Positions 26,551 to 36,678 of a DNA stretch of 51,782 nucleotides are shown here, piece by piece; the first letter of the stretch is position 1, and the number at the start of each line of letters is the position of its first letter. Under the pieces are notes generated by a model that saw nothing but the letters and a program-made list of their open reading frames with translations, was not told where the DNA came from and ran no database searches. This stretch comes from Clostridium thailandense (GTDB lineage Bacteria; Bacillota; Clostridia; Clostridiales; Clostridiaceae). The stretch is from assembly GCF_019207025.1 (NCBI RefSeq), contig NZ_JAEEGC010000117.1:1-51782 (forward strand), in the 5' to 3' direction. Made by a program: the position numbers and the translations under genes.

Positions 26551-28008
26551 TTGGGTAAAGTTTATCTTATTGGAGCAGGTCCTGGAGATGAGGAATTAAT
26601 AACTTTAAAGGCTGTTAGAAAACTAAAAGAGTGTACAGCAGTAATGTACGACAGATTATCAGGAACAGGTGTACTAAAATATTTAAATGATGATTGTAAA
26701 ATATATTATTGTGGAAAAGAACCAGGTTGTCATTATAAAACACAAGATGAAATAAATGAGATGTTAGCCAAGTTAGCTAAAGAAGGCCATACAGTAGGTA
26801 GAATTAAAGGTGGAGACCCTTACATATTTGGAAGAGGTGGAGAAGAAGCACTAAGACTTATAGAAGATGATATAGAGTTTGAAGTTATACCAGGAATCAC
26901 TTCTCCAATATCTGTTTTAAATTACGGTGGAATACCTGTAACTCATAGAAAAATAGCACAAAGTTTTCATGTGTTTACAGGAAAAAGTGCTGAAAAGTTA
27001 AACATAGATTGGAATGCTGCAGCACATGTTGGAGGAACCCTTATATTCTTAATGGGTTTCGAAAGCCTAGGAGTGATAGCAGAAAATTTAATAAAGAATG
27101 GCATGAGTAAGGATACTCCTTGTGGAGTAGTGATGAGAGGAACTACTGCCAAACAGAGAAAAGTAATAGCTACTTTAAGTGACATAAAAGAAAAGGCAGT
27201 AGAAGCAGGTCTATATTCACCATGTATTATAGTAGTAGGCGATGTAGTTAAATTTAATGATGAATTAAATTGGTATGAGAAAAAGCCTCTATTTGGAAGA
27301 AATATATGTATCACGCGCTCAAAAGAACAGTCTGCTGAGATGAGAGAAAAGTTAATAGATTTAGGAGCTCAAGTTACAGAAATAAACTCAATTAAAATAG
27401 AATTCACATCAGAAAACATGTGTGGATACCTAGATAAGCTTCCAGAATATGATTACATAATTTTTACAAGTGTTAATGGAGTAACTAGCTTCTTTAATAT
27501 GTTAGTTGATAACAACTACGATGTGAGAAATATAAAGGGAGTTTTTGCAGCTATAGGACCTGCTACAGAAAAAGCACTTAAGGAGAGGGGAATTATTCCT
27601 AAAATAGTAGCAGAAAAATTTGTAGCAGAGAGCTTGTTTGATAAAATGAAGAATTTTGTTAAACCTGGAGATAAGATATTCTTGCCAAGATCAAAACAAG
27701 CAAGACCTTATCTTGCAGAGGTATTAAAGGAAGTAGGATGCTTGGTAGATGAATGTTATACATATGAAACAGTAACTGGTAAATTAATTGATAAAAGCTG
27801 TTTTGAGGATACAGACACTGTAATATTTACAAGTCCTTCTACTGTAAGAAATATGATTGAGTTAGTAGGGTTAGATTCAATAAAAGAGAAGGATGTTATT
27901 TCAATAGGACCTATAACTGGCAAAGAATTAGACAAAAATGGAATAAAGTATTCAGTTTCTGATGAATATACAACAGAAGGAGTTATTAATAAGTTACTTG
28001 AAGAATAA
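26551..28008 (+). CDS. cobA-hemD: Uroporphyrinogen-III methyltransferase / synthase fusion
   Basis: A 485-residue bifunctional protein. Residues 1-245 are the SAM-dependent methyltransferase (VYLIGAGPGDEELITLKA, then GGDPYIFGRGGEEA) that makes precorrin-2. Residues from about 250 are uroporphyrinogen-III synthase (GRNICITRSKEQSAEM, YDYIIFTSVNGV, TVIFTSPSTVRN). The fusion converts hydroxymethylbilane to precorrin-2 in one protein and is common in clostridia. Start is TTG with GGGGGA 8 nt before. Confidence 0.96.
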   Translation: MGKVYLIGAGPGDEELITLKAVRKLKECTAVMYDRLSGTGVLKYLNDDCKIYYCGKEPGCHYKTQDEINEMLAKLAKEGHTVGRIKGGDPYIFGRGGEEALRLIEDDIEFEVIPGITSPISVLNYGGIPVTHRKIAQSFHVFTGKSAEKLNIDWNAAAHVGGTLIFLMGFESLGVIAENLIKNGMSKDTPCGVVMRGTTAKQRKVIATLSDIKEKAVEAGLYSPCIIVVGDVVKFNDELNWYEKKPLFGRNICITRSKEQSAEMREKLIDLGAQVTEINSIKIEFTSENMCGYLDKLPEYDYIIFTSVNGVTSFFNMLVDNNYDVRNIKGVFAAIGPATEKALKERGIIPKIVAEKFVAESLFDKMKNFVKPGDKIFLPRSKQARPYLAEVLKEVGCLVDECYTYETVTGKLIDKSCFEDTDTVIFTSPSTVRNMIELVGLDSIKEKDVISIGPITGKELDKNGIKYSVSDEYTTEGVINKLLEE

Positions 28009-28047
28009 TAAATTCAAAATAAATAAATCATAAAGGAGTAATGACAA

Positions 28048-29016
28048 ATGTTTAGAAGACATAGAAGATTAAGAGAAAATCCAGTTATAAGAGAAATGGT
28101 TAGAGAAACATTTCTTCACCCATCAGATTTTATTTACCCGATTTTTGTAGTTGAAGGAGAAAATATAAAAAAAGAAATATCATCACTACCAAATAATTAT
28201 CACTATTCAGTAGATATGCTTGAAGGTGCAATAGCTGAAATAAAAGAAGCTGGAGTAAAAAGTGTATTAATATTTGGTTTACCAGGCTATAAAGATGAAT
28301 GTGCAACTTCAGCTTTTGAAGAAAATGGTATAGTTCAAAAAGCTATAAAAAAAATAAAAAAGATATGCCCAGATATGTATATAATAACTGATGTTTGTAT
28401 GTGTGAATATACAAGCCATGGTCATTGCGGAATACTACATGATCATGGTGTTGATAATGATGAAACATTAGAGTACATAGCTAAAATAGCATTATCACAT
28501 GCACAAGCAGGGGCTGATATGGTAGCACCATCTGATATGATGGATGGAAGAATACTAGCTATAAGAGAAGCTCTTGATGAAAATGGATTCAAAAACGTAC
28601 CAATAATGGCATACAGTGCAAAATATTGCTCAGCATTCTATGGACCATTTAGAGAAGCAGCTGATTCAGCTCCTAAATCTGGAGATAGAAAGTCTTATCA
28701 AATGGATCCTTCAAATGTTAGAGAAGCTATGCTTGAAATTGAAGATGATATAGATGAAGGTGCAGATATAATAATGGTTAAACCAGCGCTTCCTTATCTT
28801 GATGTAATAAGAGCTGCTAGAGATAGATATGATGTACCTATGGCTGCTTATAACGTAAGTGGTGAATATGCTATGGTTAAAGCGGCTGCACAAGCTGGTC
28901 TTATAAATGAAAAGGCTATAGTTTTAGAATTACTTACATCAATCAAGAGAGCTGGAGCAAAGATGATTATAACTTATCATGCTTTGGATGCATGTAGATG
29001 GTTAAGAGAAGAATAA
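28048..29016 (+). CDS. hemB: Delta-aminolevulinic acid dehydratase
   Basis: A 322-residue porphobilinogen synthase. The zinc site is C117, C119 and C127 in [14 protein letters not shown], so it is a zinc-type enzyme. The Schiff-base lysines are K192 ([15 protein letters not shown]) and K245 ([12 protein letters not shown]). AAGGAG precedes the ATG. Together with hemL it completes the C5 route from glutamyl-tRNA to porphobilinogen within the operon. Confidence 0.97.
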   Translation: MFRRHRRLRENPVIREMVRETFLHPSDFIYPIFVVEGENIKKEISSLPNNYHYSVDMLEGAIAEIKEAGVKSVLIFGLPGYKDECATSAFEENGIVQKAIKKIKKICPDMYIITDVCMCEYTSHGHCGILHDHGVDNDETLEYIAKIALSHAQAGADMVAPSDMMDGRILAIREALDENGFKNVPIMAYSAKYCSAFYGPFREAADSAPKSGDRKSYQMDPSNVREAMLEIEDDIDEGADIIMVKPALPYLDVIRAARDRYDVPMAAYNVSGEYAMVKAAAQAGLINEKAIVLELLTSIKRAGAKMIITYHALDACRWLREE

Positions 29017-29038
29017 ATAAGGAATACAGGAGAGAAAA

Positions 29039-30307
29039 ATGAGAAGTTCAGATATATTTAAAGAATCACAAAAATATATGCCTGGTGGAGTTAATAGCCC
29101 AGTAAGAGCTTATGTAGGATTAGATATAGATCCACCTGTAATCAAGAAAGGTTCTGGAGCATACATCTACGATGAAGATGACAATGAGTACATAGATTTC
29201 GTAGGTGCTTGGGGACCGATGATACTAGGTCACTGTGATGAAGATGTAGTAAAAGCTATAAAAGATACAGCAGAAAATGCAATAGCTTTTGGAGCTCCAA
29301 CAGATTTAGAACTTAAGGTCGCAAAATTTATCTGCAATACTGTAGATAACTTTGAGATGCTTAGAATGGTTAACTCAGGTACTGAAGCTACAATGAGTGC
29401 TATCAAGCTTGCTAGAGGATGTACTAAGAGAGATAAAATAGTTAAATTTGCTGGTTGTTACCATGGACATTTTGATGGCTTCCTAGTAGCAGCAGGATCA
29501 GGAGTACTTACTTCAAATATCCCAGGTTCACCAGGGGTACCAGTAGGAAGTATAGAAAATACATTAATTGCTCAGTACAACGATATTGATAGCGTAAAAG
29601 AGCTTTTTGAAAAACAAGGAGAAGATATAGCAGCAGTTATTATAGAGCCTATAGCAGGAAATATGGGAGTTATTCCAGCAGACCAAAAGTTCTTAGAAGA
29701 TTTAAGAGAGATATGCACAAAATACGGAACTATTTTAATATATGACGAAGTTATGACTGGCTTTAGAGTTGCTTATAAAGGAGCAGAAAGTCTTTATGGT
29801 GTAAAGCCTGATCTAAAAACTTATGCGAAAATAATGGGTGGCGGACTTCCATGCGGTGTATACGGTGGAAGAAGAGATTTAATGGAACAGCTAACACCAC
29901 TTGGACCAGTTTATCAGGCAGGTACTATGTCAGGAAATCCTATTGTTATGGCAGCAGGTTATGCACAACTTCAAAAGCTTTATAGCAATCCAGGATATTA
30001 TGATAAAATGGATAAACTTGGTGAAATGCTTCAAAAGGGAGCAGAAGAAGTTGCTAAGGAAAAAGGATTGCCATTAGTTATAAATAGACGTGTAAATATG
30101 ATGACATTGTTCTTTAATGAAAGCAGCAAAGTCACTAATTATGAGGAAGCTAAAGCTTCTAATACTGAATTATACGGAAAATTCTTTAAGCATATGTTAA
30201 AGAATGGAATGTTCTTAGCACCATCTCAGTTTGAAGCTATGTTCCTATGTACAAGACATACTGAAGAACATATAGATAAGTATGTAGATTTGATGAGAAA
30301 GTTTTAA
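29039..30307 (+). CDS. hemL: Glutamate-1-semialdehyde 2,1-aminomutase
   Basis: A 422-residue PLP enzyme that converts glutamate-1-semialdehyde to 5-aminolevulinate. Motifs are [38 protein letters not shown] and the PLP-lysine K264 in [16 protein letters not shown]. It is the last precursor gene; a family B element follows before the corrin-modifying genes. Confidence 0.97.
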   Translation: MRSSDIFKESQKYMPGGVNSPVRAYVGLDIDPPVIKKGSGAYIYDEDDNEYIDFVGAWGPMILGHCDEDVVKAIKDTAENAIAFGAPTDLELKVAKFICNTVDNFEMLRMVNSGTEATMSAIKLARGCTKRDKIVKFAGCYHGHFDGFLVAAGSGVLTSNIPGSPGVPVGSIENTLIAQYNDIDSVKELFEKQGEDIAAVIIEPIAGNMGVIPADQKFLEDLREICTKYGTILIYDEVMTGFRVAYKGAESLYGVKPDLKTYAKIMGGGLPCGVYGGRRDLMEQLTPLGPVYQAGTMSGNPIVMAAGYAQLQKLYSNPGYYDKMDKLGEMLQKGAEEVAKEKGLPLVINRRVNMMTLFFNESSKVTNYEEAKASNTELYGKFFKHMLKNGMFLAPSQFEAMFLCTRHTEEHIDKYVDLMRKF

Positions 30308-30348
30308 TATAAAATTGCAAGGTTATGACATTTGATTTGTATTTTTTT

Positions 30349-30568
30349 AGAGGACAGAGGACAATTGACAGAGGACAGTGAAGGAGGATTTTTCTCTGTT
30401 TCACTACGAAAAATCTTTGATTTATATAAATTAACGATGTTTTGCATTATCAAAACAAGCTAAAAAAACAAATTAGTTTTCTGACGTAAGGAAGAAAACT
30501 TTCCTTCACTGTCCTCTGTCTTCTGTCAATTGTCCTCTATAAAAATTTTGTACTGCAAAATTTTTATA
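30349..30568. repeat. Family B (GAGGACA-ended) inverted-repeat element, copy 1
   Basis: The left end carries tandem GAGGACA words and GACAGTGAAGGA. The right end carries their inverse (TTCCTTCACTGTCCTCTGTC, then ATTGTCCTCT), giving terminal inverted repeats of roughly 40 nt. A 13-bp hairpin (TATAAAAATTTTG and its complement, 30538-30568) follows directly. The element lies between hemL and cbiA with no coding capacity. It closely matches the copy at 34848-35102. Confidence 0.75.
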
Positions 30569-30582
30569 AAGGGGTGAAGTAC

Positions 30583-31911
30583 TTGAAAAGTATAGTCATA
30601 TCCTCAAATAGCAGTGGTGGAGGAAAAACTACGATAACACTAGGAATTATGAAAGCTCTTATGAAAAAAGGCTTTGATGTTCAAGGCTATAAAGTAGGCC
30701 CAGATTACATTGATCCAGCTTTTCATAGTCATATAACAGGAAAACCTTCAAGAAACTTGGATTTGTATCTTATGGGGGAAAATGGGATAAAAGCTTCTTT
30801 CTCCAGAGGTACAGGTAATATAGGTATAGTAGAAGGTGTTATGGGATTTTATGATGGTAAGGGAATAGATACAATGTATTCTACTGCTCATGTAGCTAAG
30901 GTTTTAAATCTTCCAGTACTGCTTATCATAACACCAAAAGCGCAGAGCGCTACGTTATGTGCCGAAATTAATGGAATATTAAATTTTGAAAATAACAATA
31001 TTATTGGAGTTGTATTTAATTGTATTACTGAAAGTTATTACAATTTGCTTAAAGCTGCAGTCGAGAAAAATTGTAACACTAAAGTATTTGGGTATGTGCC
31101 TAAAAATGAAAAGCTTTCTTTGAAAAGTAGACACTTAGGGCTTGTTCAGAGCAGCGAAATAGGCGATTTAAATGAAAAAATAGAATTATGCAGTGAATTA
31201 ATATTAAAACATGTTGATGTGGAAGCATTAATAGGATGTTTTAAAGAGACTGAAAGTTATGAAGATAACTTTCATATAGAAAATAGAGGACTAAGAATTG
31301 CTATACCGTATGATAAAGCTTTTAGTTTTTATTATAGAGAAAATATTGAGCTTTTAGAAGAATGTGGACAAGTAGTATATTTTAGTCCTTTGAAAGATAA
31401 AGAATTACCGGAAGACATAGATTTTTTATATATCGGTGGAGGATATCCAGAAGTATTTATTGAAGAGCTAAGTCTAAATAAACCCATGCTTATTAGTATA
31501 AAAGAGAGATTGGAAAAGGGATTAAGATGTTATGCTGAATGTGGTGGATTGATGTATCTTACGAAGTTTGTAGAAGATGTAGATAATAAAAAAATGTTTG
31601 AAACAGTAGGCTTTTTTAATGGAAATACATGTATGACAAAAAAACTTCAGAATTTTGGATATGCAAGATTAAGGGTTGAAAAAGAAAATAATATTTTGCC
31701 CGTTGGATTAGAAGTAAACTGTCATGAATTTCATAAATCTTATGTCAATTTAGAAAATGAAAAAGTTTACAGTTTAACAAAAGAGACTTATGATGGTTCT
31801 TTAAAAATGTGGAATTGCGGTTATGTAAAGAATAATACCTTAGGAGCATATGGACATGTTCATTTCTTTGGAAATGTACAAATGGTTAAGAATTTATTAG
31901 ATAGATTGTAA
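30583..31911 (+). CDS. cbiA: Cobyrinate a,c-diamide synthase
   Basis: A 442-residue glutamine-dependent amidase acting on the a and c acetates of cobyrinate (or cobalt-hydrogenobyrinate) using ATP. The N-terminal ATPase has SSNSSGGGKTT and GYKVGPDYIDPAFH; the amidotransferase Cys is in YAECGGLMYL. TTG at 30583 is chosen with GGGGTGA 5-6 nt upstream; an in-frame GTG at 30574 lies inside that binding site. It opens a block (cbiA-cobT-cbiC-cbiD) bracketed by the two family B elements. Confidence 0.94.
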   Translation: MKSIVISSNSSGGGKTTITLGIMKALMKKGFDVQGYKVGPDYIDPAFHSHITGKPSRNLDLYLMGENGIKASFSRGTGNIGIVEGVMGFYDGKGIDTMYSTAHVAKVLNLPVLLIITPKAQSATLCAEINGILNFENNNIIGVVFNCITESYYNLLKAAVEKNCNTKVFGYVPKNEKLSLKSRHLGLVQSSEIGDLNEKIELCSELILKHVDVEALIGCFKETESYEDNFHIENRGLRIAIPYDKAFSFYYRENIELLEECGQVVYFSPLKDKELPEDIDFLYIGGGYPEVFIEELSLNKPMLISIKERLEKGLRCYAECGGLMYLTKFVEDVDNKKMFETVGFFNGNTCMTKKLQNFGYARLRVEKENNILPVGLEVNCHEFHKSYVNLENEKVYSLTKETYDGSLKMWNCGYVKNNTLGAYGHVHFFGNVQMVKNLLDRL

Positions 31912-31951
31912 AATTTAGTTGGTGTTAAGATAAGTAAAAGGGGGAAAAAAC

Positions 31952-33031
31952 ATGGGAGCTATACTCGAAGAAACATTGAAGCATATAAAAGCAGCAGATG
32001 AAGAAGCTATTCAAAAAGCATGGAATAGGCTGGATAATCTAACTAAGCCAATAGGAAGTTTAGGAGAATTAGAAGAAATAGCTGCAAAAGTGTCTGGTAT
32101 TACAGGAAAAATTCATAATAAAATAAATAAGAAAACTGTAGTAATAATGAGTGCTGATAATGGTGTTTATGAAGAAGGTATAAGTAACAATACACAAGAT
32201 ACCACAGTAATAGTTACTAATAACTTTACAAAAGGTATAACAGGTGTATGTATTTTAGCTAAACATGTAGATTCGGATATTACTGTTGTTGATATTGGGG
32301 TAAAGGAAGATTTTAATCATCCTAAGATAATAAACAAAAAAATAATGTATGGCACCAATAATATTGCTAAAGAACCTGCAATGACAAGAGAACAAGCAAT
32401 TCAAGCTATAGAGGTAGGAATAGATATTGTAGATAACTTGGTAAAGGAAGGATATGATCTTCTAGGTACAGGAGAAATGGGAGTTGGTAATACTACTACA
32501 AGTGCAGCAGTGTTTAGCGTGTTATCAGGAATTTCTCCAGATGTTGTAGTAGGGAAAGGTTCAGGTCTTACTGAGGAACAACTGATAAATAAAAAAAGAG
32601 TAGTACAGAAGGCTATAGAAATAAACAGTCCTGATAGAGATGATATCATAGATGTTTTAGCAAAGGTTGGCGGACTAGATATAGCTGGTCTTTGTGGATG
32701 CTTCCTAGGAGCAGCTAAAAATAGGATTCCGATTGTAATTGATGGATTTATATCTTCAGCTGCAGCATTATGTGCATATAGGTTGAACAACAATGTTAAA
32801 GACTTTATATTTCCTTCTCATCTTTCAGCAGAACCAGGTGCTGCATATATGATGGAAGAGCTTGGATTAAGTCCAATGCTTAATTTAAGGATGAGACTTG
32901 GAGAGGGAAGTGGATGTCCTTTAGCCTTCAGCATTATTGAAGCGGCATTGTGTGCTATGAACAACATGGCAACCTTTGAAGAAGCTACCTTAAATAAAGA
33001 GTGTTATGTAGATATTAGAGAAAAGAAGTAG
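31952..33031 (+). CDS. cobT: Nicotinate-nucleotide dimethylbenzimidazole phosphoribosyltransferase
   Basis: A 359-residue enzyme that activates the lower-ligand base to its alpha-ribotide for nucleotide-loop assembly. Visible motifs are RLDNLTKPIGSLGELEE, MSADNGVYEEG, GEMGVGNTTTSAAV and the catalytic Glu region MRLGEGSGCPLAF. GGGGG precedes the ATG. CobU and CobS, which act with it, are not in the window, and no base-synthesis (bza) gene is present, so the native lower ligand is unknown. Confidence 0.96.
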   Translation: MGAILEETLKHIKAADEEAIQKAWNRLDNLTKPIGSLGELEEIAAKVSGITGKIHNKINKKTVVIMSADNGVYEEGISNNTQDTTVIVTNNFTKGITGVCILAKHVDSDITVVDIGVKEDFNHPKIINKKIMYGTNNIAKEPAMTREQAIQAIEVGIDIVDNLVKEGYDLLGTGEMGVGNTTTSAAVFSVLSGISPDVVVGKGSGLTEEQLINKKRVVQKAIEINSPDRDDIIDVLAKVGGLDIAGLCGCFLGAAKNRIPIVIDGFISSAAALCAYRLNNNVKDFIFPSHLSAEPGAAYMMEELGLSPMLNLRMRLGEGSGCPLAFSIIEAALCAMNNMATFEEATLNKECYVDIREKK

Positions 33032-33053
33032 TGATAGAATGGAGAATGATATT

Positions 33054-33677
33054 ATGGATTACATTAAGGTTCCTATGGACATAGAAAAAAAGAGTTTTGA
33101 AATAATCGGTGAAGAAATGGGAGAACATAACTTTTCAGAGGATGAGCTTCTTATAATTAAGAGAGTTATACATACTACAGCAGATTTTGATCTCAAAAAT
33201 ATAACTTATATTAGAGAGAACGCTATAAAGAGTGCTTTGGAATTGTTAAAAAAAGGTGTAACTATATATACAGATACTAATATGGCCGCTTCTGGAATAA
33301 ATAAAGCAGCATTAAAAAAACTCAATTGTAAAGTAGAATGTTTTGTGTCTAGGGAAGATATAGCAGAAATAGCTAAGGAAAGAGGAATAACTCGTTCCAT
33401 GGCTGCAGTAGAAAAAGCCGTAGAAGAAGGTGTGGAATTTTTCGTATTTGGGAATGCACCTACAGCATTATTTAAACTTAAAGAATTAACTTTAGAAGGA
33501 AAAGCAAATCCTAAATTTATAGTTGGTGCTCCAGTTGGATTTGTAGGGGCAGCTGAGTCAAAGGAAGAAATAGAAAAGTTACAGGTTCCTATGATTACTA
33601 TAAGAGGAAGAAAAGGCGGAAGCAATATGGCGGCTGCAATTGTAAATGCTCTTATGTATATGATAATAACTAGATAA
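33054..33677 (+). CDS. cbiC: Cobalt-precorrin-8 methylmutase
   Basis: A 207-residue enzyme that moves a methyl group from C11 to C12 to give cobyrinate. Family features are [33 protein letters not shown] [14 protein letters not shown] and [14 protein letters not shown]; the His in VIHTT is the expected catalytic residue. ATG 33054 has GGAG 9 nt upstream; ATG 33039 would add five residues with a weaker site. It follows cobT closely and precedes cbiD. Confidence 0.95.
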   Translation: MDYIKVPMDIEKKSFEIIGEEMGEHNFSEDELLIIKRVIHTTADFDLKNITYIRENAIKSALELLKKGVTIYTDTNMAASGINKAALKKLNCKVECFVSREDIAEIAKERGITRSMAAVEKAVEEGVEFFVFGNAPTALFKLKELTLEGKANPKFIVGAPVGFVGAAESKEEIEKLQVPMITIRGRKGGSNMAAAIVNALMYMIITR

Positions 33678-33709
33678 TAAAACCTGTCTTTGAGATGGAA
33701 GGTGAAAAT

Positions 33710-34786
33710 ATGCTAGACATGTATGTAAATTGTGATGGAAAAAGATTAAGATGTGGATATACAACAGGATCCTGTGCGGCAGGTGCAGCTAAGGCAGCTA
33801 CTTCTATGCTGTATTTTGGCGGAGAGTTAAGCAAAATAAGGATAGATACTCCTAAAGGAATAGAACTTATGCTTCCGGTAGAAAAAATAGAAAAAGGGCC
33901 TAATTATGTAGAGTGCTGTATTATAAAAGATGGAGGCGATGATCCAGACGCCACTCATGGATTAGAAATATGGGCAAGAGCTGAAAAAAAAGGATCTGGT
34001 TATTCTTTAAAAGGAGGTAAAGGAGTAGGTGTAGTTTGCAGCGAAGGTCTCTATGTAAAAAAAGGAGAGCCAGCTATAAATCCGGTGCCAAGGTCTATGA
34101 TTGAGAAGGAAGTAAAAGAAGTATTGCCAGGGGACAAAGGAATAGAAATAACTATATTTGTACCAAAGGGCGAAGAGATAGCTAAAAAAACTTTCAATCC
34201 AAGACTTAATATACAGGGCGGAATATCTATTCTTGGAACTACGGGAATAGTAATGCCAATGTCAGAAGAGGCACTTATTAAATCTGTAGAACTTGAAATG
34301 AACCAGAAGATAGCACAAGGATGTAAAGATCTCATTCTATTATTTGGTAACATGGGAGAAAACATGGCAAATAAGTTAGGATTAGATAAAAACAAAATGG
34401 TTATAATGTCTAACTATGTTGGATTTGCTCTAAATTGCTGCATGGATAAGAAGATCAATAAGATATTAATAGTTGGTCACATAGGAAAGCTTTGCAAGAT
34501 TGCCTCAGGATGTTTTAATACTCACAGTAGAGTTTGTGATGTGAGGTTAGAAACCTTAGCTTTAGAACTGGCATTAATGGGTGAAAGTAAAGAACTCGTG
34601 CAAAAAGTATATAATGAAGAAACTACTGAAGGAGCTGTAAAGCTTCTTGGGAATGGATATGAGGATTTATATAAAAATATAGGAGTTAAGGTTAAGCAGA
34701 AGATAGAACAGTTTACTTATAACACTATAGAAGCAGATGTTATTATGTACTCTATGGAAAAGGGAGTGCTTTACAGTAGTTTATAA
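33710..34786 (+). CDS. cbiD: Cobalt-precorrin-5B C1-methyltransferase
   Basis: A 358-residue enzyme that methylates C1 after release of the C20 fragment. Recognised by [18 protein letters not shown] near the start, [25 protein letters not shown] and [19 protein letters not shown] 33710 is chosen because AAGGTGA lies 4-5 nt before it; a five-residue longer frame has no site. It lacks the classical tetrapyrrole-methylase fold of its neighbours. A family B element follows. Confidence 0.95.
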   Translation: MLDMYVNCDGKRLRCGYTTGSCAAGAAKAATSMLYFGGELSKIRIDTPKGIELMLPVEKIEKGPNYVECCIIKDGGDDPDATHGLEIWARAEKKGSGYSLKGGKGVGVVCSEGLYVKKGEPAINPVPRSMIEKEVKEVLPGDKGIEITIFVPKGEEIAKKTFNPRLNIQGGISILGTTGIVMPMSEEALIKSVELEMNQKIAQGCKDLILLFGNMGENMANKLGLDKNKMVIMSNYVGFALNCCMDKKINKILIVGHIGKLCKIASGCFNTHSRVCDVRLETLALELALMGESKELVQKVYNEETTEGAVKLLGNGYEDLYKNIGVKVKQKIEQFTYNTIEADVIMYSMEKGVLYSSL

Positions 34787-34847
34787 AGTGTATTCATATA
34801 AGCAACTTTAATTTGTAAAGTGAAAATAATACGATGTGTTATTTTTT

Positions 34848-35102
34848 AGAGGACAATGGACAGAGGACAGTGAAGGATGATTTTTCTCCGCTACACTACG
34901 AAAAATCTTTAATTTAGTTTTACCTTCGGTAAATAAGGTTTAATTAAGCTATGCTTAATTAAACCGATGATGTTTCGCCTTAGTGAAACGAATCCACAAG
35001 AAATAAATTAGTTTTCAGACGTAAGGAAGAAAACTTACCTTCACTGTCCTCTGTCCTCTGTCAATTGTCCTCTCATAAAAATTTTGTGCCGCAAAATTTT
35101 TA
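34848..35102. repeat. Family B (GAGGACA-ended) inverted-repeat element, copy 2
   Basis: This copy has the same ends, the same ACTACGAAAAATCTTT interior block, the same GACGTAAGGAAGAAAACTT block and the same trailing hairpin (TAAAAATTTTG and its complement, 35076-35102) as copy 1. Extra short hairpins occur in the middle, such as CTTCGGTAA and TTAATTAAGC/GCTTAATTAA. It sits between cbiD and cbiE; the frame upstream of cbiE through it is not coding. Confidence 0.75.
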
Positions 35103-35143
35103 CATTACGAATTACAGCTATAAGCAAGGAGTTGAGAGTTACT

Positions 35144-35761
35144 ATGGATAAGAAAGTTTATATTGTTGGAATAGGCCCGGGTAGTAAGGATTATATAATG
35201 CCTAAAGCTGTGGATACTATGAGAATCTGTGATGTGGTTGTAGGATTTAAGAGAGCAATGGAGAGTCTGGATTTTATAGATGGAAATAAAATTGTTGTAA
35301 ATAAGATTGCTGAAGTTATTGATATTATTAATTCAGACAAATACGAAAGTATAAGTATTGCAGCTTCGGGAGATCCACTTTTTTATGGAATAACAGATTA
35401 TTTGAAAAAAAATTATGGTGGAGATATTGAAGTAATTCCGGGGTTAAGTTCTTTTCAGTATATGATGGCTAAGCTTGGTAAGAGTTGGCAGGGAAGTTTT
35501 TTAGGAAGTCTTCATGGAAGAGAGCAAAACTTTTATGAATTAGTGCGAGAAAATAGGATTTCAATATGGTTAACAGACAGCAAACACTCACCTTCATATA
35601 TGTGCAGTCTCCTAAAGGAAAAAGACATTGAGGCAAATATATATGTTGGTCAAAATCTTTCTTATGAAGATGAGAAGATCATAGGTGGAACTACAGATGA
35701 GGTAGAGAAAATAGAATTTGATGGTTTGTGTGTAGTTGTTGTTGAAAACCTAACTAAGTAG
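35144..35761 (+). CDS. cbiE: Cobalt-precorrin-7 C5-methyltransferase
   Basis: A 205-residue SAM-dependent methylase of the tetrapyrrole family: VYIVGIGPGSKDYIMPKA at the N-terminus, AASGDPLFYGI and EVIPGLSSFQYMMAKLG. The reported open frame begins upstream inside the repeat; ATG 35144 is the first residue of the domain and is preceded by AAGGAGTTGAGAG. It is separate from cbiT, whereas in some bacteria the two are fused as CobL. Confidence 0.94.
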   Translation: MDKKVYIVGIGPGSKDYIMPKAVDTMRICDVVVGFKRAMESLDFIDGNKIVVNKIAEVIDIINSDKYESISIAASGDPLFYGITDYLKKNYGGDIEVIPGLSSFQYMMAKLGKSWQGSFLGSLHGREQNFYELVRENRISIWLTDSKHSPSYMCSLLKEKDIEANIYVGQNLSYEDEKIIGGTTDEVEKIEFDGLCVVVVENLTK

Positions 35762-35811
35762 TAAAATATAAGCTAAAAATCTGTATTTGGAATATAGAGG
35801 AGAAGAAGTTT

Positions 35812-36375
35812 ATGAACTATATAAAGGATGAAGAATTTATAAGAGGAAACTGTCCTATGACTAAAGAAGAAGTAAGGGTGCTAAGTACAGCAAAACTTCA
35901 ACTTGAAGATTATTACAGGGTTTTGGATATAGGAGCAGGAACTGGTTCTGTGAGCATACAAGTAGCTAATATATGTTCAAATGGTGAAGTGATTGCCATA
36001 GAAAAAGAAGAAGAAGCATTAGAGATTATAGAAAAAAATAAAAATAAGTTTAACATAAATAATCTAAAAGTAGTTGAAGGAGAAGCACTAGCTGTTCAAG
36101 AGAATATAGATGGAATGTTTGACGCTATATTCATTGGAGGAAGCGGCGGTAATATAGAAGATATAATTAAACAATATCATTTAAAACTAAAGAATGGATG
36201 TAATATGGTTTTAAATTTCATCACGTTAGATAACTTATATAAGGCTATGAATACATTGAAAGAATTAAAGTATGAAGTTGAATGTATTCAGGTTTCAGTA
36301 AACAAAATCAAGGGAAAAAGCTATATGATGGTAGCGAATAATAGTATATTTATTTTAACCGGGAAAAAGGTATAA
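35812..36375 (+). CDS. cbiT: Cobalt-precorrin-6B C15-methyltransferase (decarboxylating)
   Basis: A 187-residue Rossmann-fold methyltransferase that methylates C15 and removes the C12 acetate carboxyl group. Motif I is VLDIGAGTGSVSIQ, with VIAIEKEEEALEII and AIFIGGSGGNIED following. GAGGAG precedes the ATG. A family A element separates it from cbiL. Confidence 0.94.
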   Translation: MNYIKDEEFIRGNCPMTKEEVRVLSTAKLQLEDYYRVLDIGAGTGSVSIQVANICSNGEVIAIEKEEEALEIIEKNKNKFNINNLKVVEGEALAVQENIDGMFDAIFIGGSGGNIEDIIKQYHLKLKNGCNMVLNFITLDNLYKAMNTLKELKYEVECIQVSVNKIKGKSYMMVANNSIFILTGKKV

Positions 36376-36380
36376 AGGTC

Positions 36381-36620
36381 AACGGCCGAAAGTTAACTCA
36401 TACTCCGAGATGTATTTATATTCTTTCGGCACCATAACTCCTTTTGATAATTCTAAAGCTCAGTATTTTGAAAATCTAAGAACCATCGATAAACTCGTAC
36501 CTCAGATATATCAATAGTCCTAAGATTTTCTAAAATACTTCGCTAAGAATTATAACAAAAGTATTTAAATGTGCCTTCAAGAATATAAATACATCTCTGC
36601 GCATAAGTTAACTTTCTGAT
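36381..36620. repeat. Family A inverted-repeat element within the cob operon
   Basis: The left end CCGAAAGTTAACTCATACTC and on to TTTCGGCAC is matched by the inverted right end GTGCCTTCAAGAATATAAAT to AAGTTAACTTTCTG, about 47 nt long with few mismatches. A second internal pair (GAAAATCTAAGA against CCTAAGATTTTC) extends the fold. The element is between cbiT and cbiL and carries no ORF. Confidence 0.75.
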
Positions 36621-36678
36621 TTGAAACTTTATACACGTTAACTTTAGTAATAAAAATACATAAAAGGATGTGAAACAT

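Noticed and set aside
32401..32793. 130-residue minus-strand frame inside cobT, and similar long antisense frames at 33206-33625, 44633-45055 and 48818-49177
   Set aside because: They are shadows of well-supported genes and have compositions expected from reading the complement.
30349..35102. Tandem GAGGACA words as a CRISPR-like array
   Set aside because: The words are inside terminal inverted repeats, are too short and lack regular spacers; no cas genes are present.
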